Below are positions 1-11,850 of a stretch of 64,000 nucleotides of DNA, in pieces. The position numbers and the translations under genes are program-made. Each line of letters starts with the position of its first letter. The first letter of the stretch is position 1. This stretch comes from Sclerodactyla briareus (lineage: Eukaryota; Echinodermata; Holothuroidea; Dendrochirotida; Sclerodactylidae). A model generated the notes under the pieces. The model worked only from the letters and a program-made list of their open reading frames with translations, had not been told where the DNA came from and did not search any database. The DNA lies in the NCBI GenBank assembly GCA_026419785.1, contig JAODTK010000554.1:62001-126000 (forward strand). The letters run 5' to 3'.

Positions 1-1052
1 ATTTAGGCAGATAGGCCTATGTGACGAAATAGACTCTTGCCTGAATGCAGTTCCAATACCTAAAGTTGCGCGGAATTCCCAGGCAGCATGTTCTAACGTA
101 CCAGTATTAAATATTGAAGTGGATTCTCCCCACCATTGATGGTAGATAATGTTTAGAATTGCAAAAAACATTTTTTAAATTCGTCACGTTGCATCACTCA
201 AACGGATGCCACGTTGCCAAAAAAGCGAGATGGACTCGATGTACGTTTTTATCCGTTCTGATCAATGATGAAAAATAACTCGCGGTTTTAAATGTATACC
301 GAAGTGAATAGCTGCGGGTAGAACCAAAAGCGCAAGCCAAATTATTGTCCCTTGTTATCGGCCGACACTCGGGTGTCGGAAACCTCATTTAAAACGTGTC
401 ACTGTGACATTATAACAATTCGTGGCCTGCTCCAAATTAGAGTCGAGACGAAGTTACATTCTTGAACATTGCGTTCTACCCCGTTTCTCCTTTGTTATAA
501 TCACGTTTCGTTTTCAGTTAGATCCTTCATATAGTTTTTATGAATCAGTTTACTTAAAATTGCTCGCCAAAACACTTTTCACTCACGGATTGTCCTGTTT
601 CAAACGTTCAACACGACCCCGCGCGATACGTGATGTTCCAACTTCGCCACTTGCAAGCGTCTCTAACCGATACCGAACAAATTATCACTTAGGTTGTGGC
701 TCTCAACAAATAGGCTCAGTCGTAGCAAACAATCTATTCATCGTCATTCGAAGCTTTTACGATCAATTGTAACTCATGGTCCAAAAGGACACATTCGGTT
801 AAAACACGTCTTATGTGTTTATATCGTTAGATTTAATTAACAGCTCGGTAAGAGGAAAAACGACTGGTTCTGTAATTTCCGGTAATGTTTGGAAGGGCTC
901 TCTGCAGGGCTACCCACGCTGGTCGAGTGCGAGCGGTTGCATTTGGTACGCCAGCCTTCCCTATTCAGTCGGAACAGGTTGTTCGCATGCCGATCTTTTC
1001 CTGTCACCACCTTACCCACCATCCGTGCTGAGAAAGATAAAACCACAGAGCA
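1..1052. other. Non-coding, nothing recognised
   Basis: No protein with family resemblance in either strand. A TAGGCCTA palindrome lies at 12-19. The short open frames lack any recognisable motif. Confidence 0.6.
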
Positions 1053-1087
1053 CCCCCCCACCCCCCCCCCCCCCCCCCCCCCCCCCC
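1053..1087. repeat. Poly-C tract
   Basis: A nearly pure run of C, broken by a single A at 1060. It is the longest of many C or G homopolymers in the window. Proline- or glycine-rich frames across it are artefacts of the run. Confidence 0.95.
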
Positions 1088-1348
1088 TATTCATTCAATT
1101 GACTCAAATATGTTGCGCAAATACTCGCTGTAACAGGATTGAGGATTCCTCATGGGTATGTGTAAATAAACCCATAAAGTAAGGATGGATAGTGATAATG
1201 AAAAATCTTCAAATTTAACGATTGTTCAAGATATTTGGCAAAGATGCTGGAACTTGCAATGCCTGAATTTGTACATTTTATGCAAGATAATACGTTCATT
1301 AACCGGATTTTCCTCTTGAGATGTGTGCAAACCAACGACATGACCATT

Positions 1349-1374
1349 ATATTTATATATATATATATATATAT

Positions 1375-1445
<71 letters not shown>

Positions 1446-1478
1446 TATATATATATATCTATATATATATATATATAT
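1349..1478. repeat. AT dinucleotide microsatellite
   Basis: About 130 bases of (AT)n with a few TTA and CT interruptions. The region from 1479 to 2430 after it holds nothing I recognise. Confidence 0.95.
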
Positions 1479-2439
1479 GTGCGGAACTAACTGTTACCGA
1501 ATACTCAGGTCCTCAACTACATGAAAGGGTACATATGTCCAGTGTTTATTGCTTGGAAAGTGAATGCACCTTGTACACTCCAGGCGATTCTCCTATTCGG
1601 ATGAATGAAGATTGTTCTGTTTAGGAGATTTTTTTTTGCATTATTTCGTGAGACTGCCATATTGTCTTTTCCACAATGAACGTTTCAACCATAGGGAAAT
1701 ATATAGTTAGAAATCATTCTCATCCCTCTTGTTGTGCCAACTACACAAAAAGCTTGGTTTGGATTATAGTTGTCAATGTAGATTTCGAGATATCTGAACA
1801 AGAATAGACTTTCCGGAGGTAGCTCTCCGGGAATAAATTCGTCACAGTCGTTCCGAACAGCAGGTCCAGTGTGTTAAGTGTTTGCTATGGTTAAATTACT
1901 CAAACAGCGCAGGGCGCCATGAACTGGGAAACAGAATGTTTTATAGTTAATGGTCTGCAGACATGTTTACTCATATCCGCATTAACATAACGATTCTCCC
2001 GAACCAAACAGAAGAATCTCCCGACGACTGTTGAAATGCCATTCTTATCAATGTTTTCATTCAAAAATTTAACCTGTGCACCAATTCATTTCTTGTTCGA
2101 AATATTCAAGTTCAGTGTGGCTTTCAATAGAAGTTTTGAAATCGGCCATAATAAGGTATTCTCTTTATTCCATACGATTGCGATACCACTAATGACACCG
2201 CAGTGATAGGTGTCAACATGTAATATGTGGAAGCGAAGACTTGACAGCTCAATCATTATGTCCATTACAGTGATATGAACCTGATCTCTTTAATGTGCGA
2301 TTAGCAGTTTACAAAGGACATTGCTTCAGTTGTTGGAGATTCACAATTAAACAAGACTCGTGATAGCATTTCTATGGTTTTGAGCGGCACAAGGAGGTAT
2401 ACGCAGATTCTATTCAGAACCCAAGAGTTCTGCTTGCTC

Positions 2440-2660
2440 GTGAGCAATAATATCAAAGAGGGAGTAGCAAAGACAAAATAAGGTGATCATTGAAGGAGCG
2501 AATGGCCTGTATAAGAGAGCGTCATCAGCAAATAAGCGTTGTGTGAGTCTGTACGGTGGGAAATGTCTCTTTATATATAAAAACCAAAACTAGTCACGGA
2601 CAAGTACCATGAGGAACTCCAGAAGGAACAGGAGGCGATGCTGATGAAGTAGTTCTATGA
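2440..2660 (-). mobile_element. Non-LTR retrotransposon RT fragment (jockey/CR1-like)
   Basis: Read on the minus strand, 2603-2626 encodes PSGVPHGT, matching the RT motif SGVPQGT. About 70 bases further along that strand, 2500-2536 encodes LFADDALLYRPF, matching the catalytic LFADD..LYR block. The two are in different frames with a stop between them, so the piece is dead. The flanks decay into sequence that no longer aligns. The family is non-LTR RT; the clade is uncertain. Confidence 0.5.
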
Positions 2661-2805
2661 GTCGGAAAACTATCATCCAAGGAAAAGATTTACCACATAT
2701 CCCGAGTGTTTGGTTTGGCCAGCAACATTACGATGAGACACGGAAGACCATCGAAGAGGCCTTTGAAAAGCCACGAATTCCATTTCGAATCGAACAATAT
2801 TGTCT

Positions 2806-2806
2806 A

Positions 2807-2839
<33 letters not shown>

Positions 2840-3426
2840 TATTATTATATATAAAAAATAAATAAATAATACTGACCAAGCCTTATATACTGTGATTTAC
2901 ATCAAGCTCACGCGCGAAAACGGGCTTATATATTATATATATAGATATATAATATATATATATTATATATATATATATATAATATATATATAATATATAT
3001 ATCAAAAATGTTTTGGAAAAAAATATATATATATATATATATATCACCGTTCGAATCCCGTTCGTACCCGGGATATTATAATCATATCTATATATATCCC
3101 GGTCGAATCCGTTGCGTACCCAGTTTTGCCTCAAACGTCTTCCCTCGGTTCAAAAGGAAGCAAGTGTGCCAGTACGGGGATTCGAACATACATTGGCATA
3201 GAAAATCTTGCACAAGAGTGAGTGTTGCGCCATATTATGATGATATATAAATATAGATATTAATATATATATATATATATTCTATATATATATTATATAT
3301 ATATATATATAATTATATATATATATATATATATAGATATATATATATATATATATTATATGATATATTATATATATATATACACTATATATGATATAGA
3401 TATATATACTACCTATATCTATATAC
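2806..3426. repeat. AT-rich microsatellite island with tRNA-like B-box pieces
   Basis: Long (AT)n tracts at 2806-2855, 2930-3046 and 3249-3426 enclose short non-AT segments. Two of these are near copies of each other, GTTCGAATCCCG at 3049-3060 and GGTCGAATCC at 3101-3110, each followed by CGTACCC. A third B-box-like word is on the minus strand near 3174-3190. They look like remnants of a tRNA-derived SINE caught in expanding AT repeats, not functional tRNA genes, since no cloverleaf can be built. Confidence 0.6.
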
Positions 3427-4919
3427 AATTGAATTGCGTGTTATATAGGCCGGTATGTTTATACACCCGCCCCAGAGGCACATTTACCCCCTTTTCTGCG
3501 CCTACGACTGAATCGAACCTGACTAACAGACTTGTGAAAAGCTTTCCGCTTATGGCAGGTTGGCCTGCACTTTGACTCGCTGTTGCACTTTTCATACTGT
3601 AAGACTAACTGAAAGCTACCCTCATAGAGTGGGCGGCTTTGAAAAAAACTAGGCAGGTTTGTGACTACCTTTGTGAATGTGTGAAGTTCCTATTACCTGT
3701 CAACAAAACGAGTTTCACGGGCCTCACTCCGTTACTAGTCATTTTAACCTTATTAGGCAACACGCAGTTGATATTTTCTCGTTCGGCTAAGCTTGAGGTG
3801 ACTTGTGTCTATTAGGGAACCATGTAACTGGGTCGCCACACTCCCGGCTATTGTTACTGCTTAACCAATGGAGAGGATTATTTCTGAAACTAGAATGTTT
3901 CATTCGATGTATCAGGTATCTGGAGAGTCTGACGGAGATTGATGGGATTGCTATGTGAGGTCGACAGCCCCTTCACACCTGTGTACATCTCTACCTTGGC
4001 ATCTACTGGAATGACAATCTGTCACTTTAACCCCATTACCACCCCTAAACGGTTGCATTGATTAATTCAATCCGATACCCGCCTCAAACGAGTGGTTACT
4101 CCTTAGCCGTGAACGTGCTCAAACTCATAACAAAATGCTGATCCGTACGACCTGATACTGATCAATCTGTCGAAGGACCTGCAGTTTGGACCACTGCATG
4201 ATTGCTATAAGGAGAGTAAATACCTGGGACTGGGAATTTCTAACTGCGGTTCCAAACCCCAGTTAGGATGTTCCTATGAGGAGTTATTGACTTCAAACTT
4301 TCTTTCTTTCCTTCAAGTCCTTTTTTAAAAAAAAAAATGCAATCATTTCACCTGAACCCAACAGGTTGAAAGAAAACATGTCAATTTCCTATGTCTTTTA
4401 AATATGGTATCCCCTATTGTAGTCATTTCCAGCGTAATTATTTTTGAGACTTTAATCGTTTTCAGTGTAAAAAAAGCATGAATAATGAATAGATTACATA
4501 GAACCACATTTCGATGGTTCCCACAGAACTTCACACTGCTTCATATCTGTGCTCTTTTGTGAAAGCTGAAGAAAACTAGAACTTTTGTAAATCACGTCAG
4601 TGTACCTTCTGCTGTTTTGTGGGGGGGGGGGTATGATCGGTTCTGCTTGGATTCCGTTTGAGTGAATATGGGCCGACTCTAAACTGACAGACTGAGTTCT
4701 GCGATATTCTGACCTGAAGGTGACGGTTGTCTACACCTGTATAATGCATCGTCATGGTGGGGGCGGTATTTAGCTGGAGCGATGTATATCGTTATTTGGC
4801 AGAGCAGATTTTGAACAGTATGTCCAACCGGCCCTACCCTAAAGGTGGCAACACTCTGACCATGTATTAGCCGTCCCGACGATGGACTTATGTCACATGA
4901 CGCTTGTGTTGTGTCACAT
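3427..4919. other. Non-coding, nothing recognised
   Basis: No gene or element I can name. A G homopolymer lies at about 4621-4630. Confidence 0.55.
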
Positions 4920-5169
4920 TCATGTAATTGACTGACCAACCACCTTAGCCAATGGCAAGGTCCAACATCGCAAAACCACCCCTTCAGAGACGAGTGGTTC
5001 TACCAGACTTCAGAGATATGGACCAGGGTTTAACTTGTCAATCCGACCTTGTTGAAGCCACGGGGCATATTTGTGGTTGACGACCCCAGCTAACAAACCA
5101 GAGCTCTACAATACGTCTTTTTCTCTCCGTGTTCTCGATGAACATTGTCGCGGTAACTACCAGGTCCGC

Positions 5170-5430
5170 TTAATCCAAACCCCAGAATGTAAACTAGACG
5201 TCTTAGCCGCCCGACGCATCGCAGAGAATTGGCGCAAATGGAGAAAATTCTGGCAGCCCAGAGGATCGTATTGCCTTTAATAACAGAACAAAGCCCAGTA
5301 ACGCACTCTTAGCAGAAACACAACTGAACATGTAGAGTCCTGTTGATAATGCAGATGCCAAGACAATGTACAATGTTCTTAATACCTTTAACTGTTTCTC
5401 CTAGGAAATTCCAGCTTGCATGACTAACCT
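5170..5430 (+). mobile_element. Ty3/gypsy Gag-like fragment
   Basis: The + strand around 5190-5262 reads KLDVLAARRIAENWRKWRKFW, resembling the AENWRKWK..F block near the start of Gag in metazoan gypsy-type elements. Further on, around 5350-5395, DAKTMYNVLNTF resembles the VYNTF block of the same domain. Stops and a gap lie between, so this is a decayed scrap. No LTR, protease or polymerase is visible nearby. Confidence 0.35.
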
Positions 5431-5559
5431 TGAGCTAAGTAAAAAGGTTTGGCTCAGTTCTTCACTGAGCAGGTTGCTGGCATCATGCTTGAGCTTGATC
5501 AGGAGTCCTCACAATCATACTAAGCAGCACCCAGCTTGTGCTGATGTCTAATGATGGTG

Positions 5560-7767
5560 CTACTTTTTTGTCCGTTGACATGGCACCGCTGAGCCTAGTG
5601 GGACGAATGTGTTAACTCTCACTCCGCAATATTTGACTTGCTTTTCACAGGTGAGCGGGAAGAGGTAAGTGAGGGTTATTGCTAACCTTCCTAGCAAAAC
5701 AAGTTTACCTTGATCCAATTCCTACCTGGCTACTCAAACGCTGTATTGAGAACCCTCTACTTCCAATAATAACTTCTATCATTAATAATTCGTATAGGCA
5801 TGGGTCGTTTCCATCAGTACTTACTTTCTCCGTCAAGCAAGTCATCACACCTATCCTGAAGAAATCGAGTCTTGACCCTTCTTCTTTTTGAAATAATTAC
5901 AGCCTGTTTCTAATCTTCCCTCTCTGGGTAAGATATTAGAGTACCCAGCCGTGTCCACCTTCAAGGATCACTATGGTCAAGGGCTTTCTGAGGAATTCAG
6001 TCCGCCATATAATAGATCTCCAGCTCTGAAACGGCCTCTTCTCAAAGTCAAAAGTGACATACTTTGTGAGCTAGATCGTGGGAGGGCAGTTGTTCTCGTC
6101 CTCCTTGATCTCTCCTCAGCATTTGATACTATTGATCATAGAGTTTTAATCGATCGAATGCGTACTGCTTTCTGTATTGGAGACTCGGGCTAGTTCCTTT
6201 GGTGGAGAGTTTTCTAAGCGATCGTAACGATAGGGTACATGTTCTGGTGAATACTCTGACATTTATGATTGCCTAATGGTTGCCCGGGGTCGATTGCCGG
6301 CCCACCCTGTTTTCACTGCCTATATAATCTAAGAAAATAAAAAACATCATTAAATAATAAACGAAAATATTAATAGAAGATAATACGAGCGTTTTCCGTG
6401 TTGACGGTATCTATTTATGGCTGATGAATCAGCTTTAAACAATAATCTAAACTCAATTAATTATCTTATAAATATTACTATTCTTTACAAGTTTTTGATC
6501 CTACTTGTGAGGCTTACACTATGCTGCAGAAAACAAAAAAGGCAAAGGGAGGGGGAAAAAAATAAAGGAGGGTGAAAGAGCAAAAGCAAGCTTCTAATTG
6601 ATAGCGGCGGGCTCACAGATTGGGGTGGTGGGGTATTCGTGGAAGTTGCCGATCAAATGGGTCTGCGAGAACAATAGGTTGAAGGTGAACGCTGAATGAA
6701 CACCGAAAAACATAGCTTTTTGTGGTTGGATTTGGGTGATCTCTCTCCCTATGCAAAAACGAAACAACCACCACTCCTACAGCCAGGAAAGGAGAAGGAA
6801 AAGGGAAGGGGAGAAGGGAGTGGAGGAACAAGGATAAGAAATTGGCGTTTTCATTGGGAGGTCTATTAGCAAAAAACCAAACCTAAATTCTAAATTCTTT
6901 GACGTTGCAGAGAATTGATCCGCATTCGAAACCTACCGTATTTAAGCATCGTTCTAATTCCTTAGACATTGGAGGTCTGCGATCATTCTTCTGCAACTGT
7001 CAAGAATTTCGGTTGTTTTTGATATAACCTCACAATGAAATCCCATGTCGATACCTTGTGCAGAAATATCAATTATCACTTACGTAATTTATACGGGGTC
7101 CGTCGCTTTATTGACCGTTTCACTTGTGCTCATGCAGTTAGATCTCTTATACTCTCCAGACTTGATTACTGCAACTCTCTTCTGGCAGGCATTTCCTCGT
7201 ATGATTACTCCGTGTGCAAACTCTGCAGAATCGCGCTGCGCGTCTCATATAGCAGGTTGATAGAACTACCTCAGCAGCTCCCACTTCTCGTCGAGTTGCA
7301 CTGGCTGCCAATTGAACAACGCATCATTTTTAAGATTTTAGTTCAGGTTTTTAATTGTGTATATACTCTTTCCGCCCAGTACCTGGAAAGGCCTATCACC
7401 ACTTTACAACGTCGGGCCGCCGTTTCTCAGATCCAATAGCGACCGTACTCGCTTGCCATCCCAGTCACTAGCGTTTATCGGTGACAAATCCTTCTCGTTG
7501 ATGGTCCGAAATGTGGGAATTCTCTGGCCCCTCCCGGATTCGTGAAGCGCCAATGGTGGCAATGTTCAAGAAACTTCTGAAAACTCATCTTTTCCGTCCT
7601 GAGTTAAATCCATTAAAATTTTGCATCGTGTCCTTTTATATGTATTTTATCACACATGTCCGTCTGTATTTTTGTAACATATCTTTATTTTTGTAAACAG
7701 CGCTTTTGATCTTTTGGAAGGCGCTATATACTGACTTGAAATAAATAAATAAAATAAATAAATAAAG
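5560..7767 (+). mobile_element. Decayed CR1/L2-type non-LTR retrotransposon
   Basis: RT blocks occur in order on the + strand but in shifting frames. LDPIPTWLLK..I (about 5708-5760) is followed by ITPILKKSSLDP (5845-5880), then LLDLSSAFDTIDHRVL (6100-6147) with the first catalytic Asp. A GVPQGS-like block follows near 6285, and a damaged YADD region near 6415. The C-terminal part is clear at 7035-7360: RLDYCNSLLAGI and ELHWLPIEQRIIFKI, typical of L2/CR1. A degraded FKKLLKTHLFR tail follows. The 3' end is an ATAAA/AAATAAA run (7740-7767), the usual tail of this group. Stops, frameshifts and a purine-rich interruption at about 6525-6900 show it is inactive. The 5' end is truncated or unrecognisable. 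Not a host gene. Confidence 0.88.
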
Positions 7768-9780
7768 GCGCCCACAGACTCTGGACGTATCCAATTGTTT
7801 ACATTGATTGATAGTTGCCGTTCCTTTTCAATACGTCACTGACACTTCACCAATTAGTAAATATGATCCCCCATTGTAAAGAGTAGCCATCTTGATTAAG
7901 TTCATGACTGGTTAAATCTATACAGTGGAGGCTACCATTTTAAAACCTAATAGCCCAAGAGGAAAGGTAATCTTCACAAAAAAATTGAACGATTTTTTTT
8001 ATATCATGTCAACAATTTCGTATGTTTTCATCAAATATCAACCAATGGCTCATTTGTAACTGGGCTTATCAGGTTCATCTTCAGAGGCAAATAAATTTAG
8101 GCGTCCACCTGATATGCGTTATTGTGTGTGTGTGTATGTATGTGTGTGTGCGTGTACGTGCGTGTACGTGCGTGTGTGTGTGTGTGCATGTGTTAGTGTG
8201 TGACACGTCATGTCACTCTTTGTCAGCTCACTATGTTCTAGGCATGTCGTCATGATGTTTCCTGTGTAACTAAACAGCATGTGCCTGTGTTAACAGCACT
8301 TTTATTTCTTGACGTATCGTGAAACAATATTATTGCCATTCATATAAAACTACTTACCAGACGCACTTGCCGTGACCCTGTCAGGTCAGGCATTGAAGGC
8401 CATGAGAGGAAAGATCCTCGGACAGCTGTTCCTGTGATTATCTACAATCGCATGCTGTATCTAGGTAATTATATATAAAAAGTTGCAAACATTAGAGTAA
8501 GAGGTATTCAAAGTTTGTGTTAGGTGATGATGTGAAAGTCATGAGAGGAGAACCGCAAAAACTTTTGTCATACACGATTATCTGAAGTACCGCACGCAAG
8601 CATTGATAACATTTTGGTGTGACCGGGTTCTGCTAATCCGAAGATAATTTTTTTGTCAGAATTTGATAATTATCCATTCTTGTTAAATTTAAAAACTCAC
8701 AGGTCAAAATACCAAGCTATGTACAATACGTTTATGGAAATTTTGTCCTTGCCTATAGGCAAGAGAAATGAGAATTGTAGATTCTAGGGAGAAAATATCC
8801 GTTCACATCGGAATGTGCTAAGATTTCTTAAGACTTATGATACTTAACATTCTGCCCTATATTGGGCTTGTAGTATTTTCGTTTCGTCATTGAACCATTT
8901 CTGATATACTCGATGCCTCTCAATTTCTAGCGCTTTCATTCAAGTTGGTGACACCTTCTTGCGTAAGAACTATCCTACTCATCAGTCAAACAATGTGGCA
9001 AATGGTTTGCAGCGATTTCGTGCAGCTCCGAAGACGAATCGACTTCTGATTTTCAGTCTCAGTTTCCACCAAAATGTGTCACATTTTGTGTCAAACAGCA
9101 GTAACCTCAATCACCGCCACATGTGTATGGAGTAATCACGTGCAAAATAATTATCTTACATTGTGAGAATATATGTCGCAGTGGAGGCCCCCGCCATGTC
9201 GGAATATTGGCTATGGTAGTATTATTCCTAATAAACGTAAGAAGAACGAGAGATGGTCTATAAACTTGGGGTGAAACTGTGACACCGTTTTGAGATCACA
9301 TGACCCATGACAGACACTTTTTAGATATTCAACTCGGGGTCCCCTGGGATTTCTATTCCTAAAGGTAATAGACCGTTTCGCGTTTTGATAACTGCCGGGT
9401 GGTGTTCTTCGGTGGATATCTCCTTGTTTCACTAACTGACTATCGGATGAGACGCGACTTAGTGTTTCCCTGCCTTCACGTTGTTGTTCCTTGCCCTTTT
9501 GGCTAATACCAAACTTTGTATTTGAAAAGAGGCCTCATGGAGAACGCCTATTTAGTAATCGATCTATGAAGACATGGCACGCAGATAATTTTCCCGGGGC
9601 CTGGCCAGCCATATTATTGTGTGTTGTAAAATAAGCTTCAAGTAATCATTTCTCCTTCTTTAGGTGCCCATGTGACTAAAGTTTCACTGTTGGTCACCAC
9701 AACTTCTTTCAGAGGGAAGAACGTTGGGGGCACACGTTGTGAACAGCACCTAGCTTCCGGGCTCAATGATAGACGACGGG
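7768..9780. other. Non-coding with a GT microsatellite
   Basis: A (GT)n tract with GTAC interruptions lies at about 8122-8197. Otherwise nothing recognised on either strand. Confidence 0.55.
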
Positions 9781-9785
9781 CGGGT

Positions 9786-9905
9786 GCCCCCCCCCCCCGT
9801 CCCTCCTGTGCTGAGCACCCAGAAGCCGGCACGGGTACCACTCGCAGTATGTTCGACTCGGATTCGAACTCCGATCTGGCCGGTGGAAGGCAAAGGGAGG
9901 GGGTA
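9786..9905 (-). repeat. tRNA-derived SINE fragment (family B)
   Basis: On the minus strand, CTTCCACCGGCCAGATCGG leads into GAGTTCGAATCC (a B box, about 9858-9873). After it come GTGGTACCCGTGCC and TGCTCAGCACAGGAGGGAC, ending in a G run (9786-9797). The same order of words occurs in the minus-strand SINE at 26910-27070, so both belong to one family. The A-box half is missing here. Confidence 0.55.
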
Positions 9906-10399
9906 TATTCAAATATGCCAAAATCAATAGGGGCTCGTCTTCCCACGTGGGTACTCTATAACCGAAGTGATCTTGATACATGCTGACGAATCTTCAATAG
10001 TGTGGACCCTCACAACCTTGAATGACTTTACCTAACACCGTTAACACCAGTTTGTATGAAATCTCTTCAGAAGCAAGCTGAAGAAGATCCGATTAGCCTC
10101 GAACATTTGAACAGACCCAACAATTTGTGAATGTACTCATTGAAATATGAGATTCAGGATGGCTACTAACAATGTAGACCGTGCTTGGACCAGGGTAGGG
10201 ACGTGGAATAAGCAGTACTCACGGATTAGCCCATGCTCTAGGGTGCATATAACCAGAATATGGGACTGATATTGATTGTCAACCTTGATTATAGCCAAGT
10301 GTGCTAACCCGTTAGTATGTTTGTTATTTGGGCTCATGTGCAAAATACCCATACTCTAAACATCTTTACCAAATAACATATACTGAACATTTCACTTCA
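9906..10399. other. Non-coding, nothing recognised
   Basis: No gene or repeat I can name. Confidence 0.5.
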
Positions 10400-10419
10400 T
10401 TCCTTCGTTTTAAGGTTGG

Positions 10420-10600
10420 GTCGGGTATGGTGTTCGGTGTCCGGACCCTTCTAGTGTCGGTGTTAGGCTCCCTTTTCTCGATACCAGTGTCGTGTTGGTG
10501 TCGGTGTCGAACGCTACCGGTGTCGGTGTTGGTGTTTGGTGGCCGGATGTGCCGTGTCGGACACAACAACACTGATGTGTATGCACACAATATGCCTGGG
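10420..10600. repeat. Degenerate GGTGTC hexamer tract, copy 1
   Basis: The words GGTGTCGGTGTT, GGTGTTTGGTG and related hexamers repeat across 10425-10560. ATGCACACAATATGCCTGGG follows. A second locus at 36838-36965 has the same hexamers followed by GCATGCACAATCACCCCTGG, so the pair are copies of one dispersed element, not independent microsatellites. Confidence 0.55.
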
Positions 10601-10969
10601 ACTGTAGAACGGGAAGAGACCGGGACATCATGAAATTCCCCGTCCTTCCACTAACTATCCTACGCTCTCATTCCGCCTAACACGTGCTAACTGTTTACCC
10701 TAACCCCCACCGCATATCCCTGATAACGAAACCCTTCTACCACCCTGAATCTGTGTATGCACAGTATTACTAACGTATTACTAAGTAGCCCAGGCCGGTA
10801 GGCTAATTGCTGCTAATTATATCCACGCAACAGTACATAAGCCTCTGTCACGTCAGCAGACCAATTAAGTGTGAACATCTCTCGCTCATTACCTATGTAA
10901 AAACATATATATTTGGACCAATTCGCTGTGATTCAAAGCACCAAATACCTACCACATAATTCATCACGA

Positions 10970-11850
10970 CCAAAAAACCCGCAGTTTTGGATATGTTACC
11001 ATTCACTAGTGGTACCTATGGAGTGTTCGGGTATTCAACATCAAAGGTCACTGATAGTAACGGAGACCTACTATGTGAAAAATAGCAGAATGCACCCCTC
11101 CTACAGATCAGGCGGGATTATCATGATGGTGGGCCAGTGATCAGGTCAGGCGGGATTATCATGATGGTGGGCCAGTGATCAGGTCAGGCGGGATTATCAT
11201 GATGGTGGGCCAGTGATCAGGTCAGGCGGGATTATCATGATGATGGGCCAGTGTTCAGGTCAGGCGGGATTATCATGATGCTGGGCCAGTGATCAGGTGG
11301 TATTTTCGACCTCCAGTCCCTATATTGAGGAATGTCAAGTCGAAGATCCTTAAAGGGGCATATTAAGTTGTAATGTAAACAAAACAAACAATTGCATATA
11401 ATCCTACGATTGGGCAGATCATCATGATACTGGGTTATGGGTGTCATTGACTATCGCTGCCTATTTAGGAATTCACGGTCAACGACTATTGAAGGGGCTT
11501 AACATATACATGTGGAAATGACAGAATGCACTAATCCGAACCGAATAAATTATATAGATTATCATGTTAATCGATTAGTTTATCTGTGACTGTAATTTGA
11601 GGTCGAAAGCTATCAATGGGGCTAAGCCAGTTGTTAAGTTAACTTACAAATATCTTCTGAAAATTTGGTTGAAAATATCATGATATTTTTCCGTGCTATC
11701 AATGACCAGTGGTTCCCATGTTCAGAAATGTACAGTGAAAGGTCTTCGAAGGGGCATATTGAGCTATTATGGGAAAAATTAAACTCTTACAATCTCTTAC
11801 AAATTAGGTTACATTTTCACTATAATACCGGTCAGTGTTTTCATATTTGA
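10970..11850. repeat. Old tandem array, unit about 125-145 bases
   Basis: A diverged unit recurs about five times. Anchor words are AAGGGGC-like at about 11352, 11493, 11618 and 11750, with a weaker one near 11062, each preceded by a GTCGAAG/GTCAACGA-type word and a TTCAGGAAT-like word. The units have decayed considerably. One unit contains the expanded 38-base array at 11104-11299, which explains its greater length. Confidence 0.6.
11104..11299. repeat. 38-base tandem repeat, about five copies
   Basis: Unit begins GATCAGGTCAGGCGGGATTA and continues with a TATCATGATGGTGGGCCAGT stretch, about 38 bases in all. The first four copies are almost identical; the later ones carry a few changes. The unit contains the palindrome ATCATGAT. 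It is contiguous, without spacers, so it is a minisatellite and not a CRISPR array. Confidence 0.95.

Noticed and set aside
815..1182. Proline-rich and glycine-rich frames on opposite strands
   Set aside because: Created by the poly-C tract; no conserved sequence outside it.
3049..3190. Possible tRNA genes with GTTCGAATCC boxes
   Set aside because: Only the B-box half is present and no cloverleaf can be formed; treated as SINE pieces.
11104..11299. Short regular repeats resembling a CRISPR array
   Set aside because: Copies are contiguous with no spacers, in a eukaryotic genome; this is a minisatellite.
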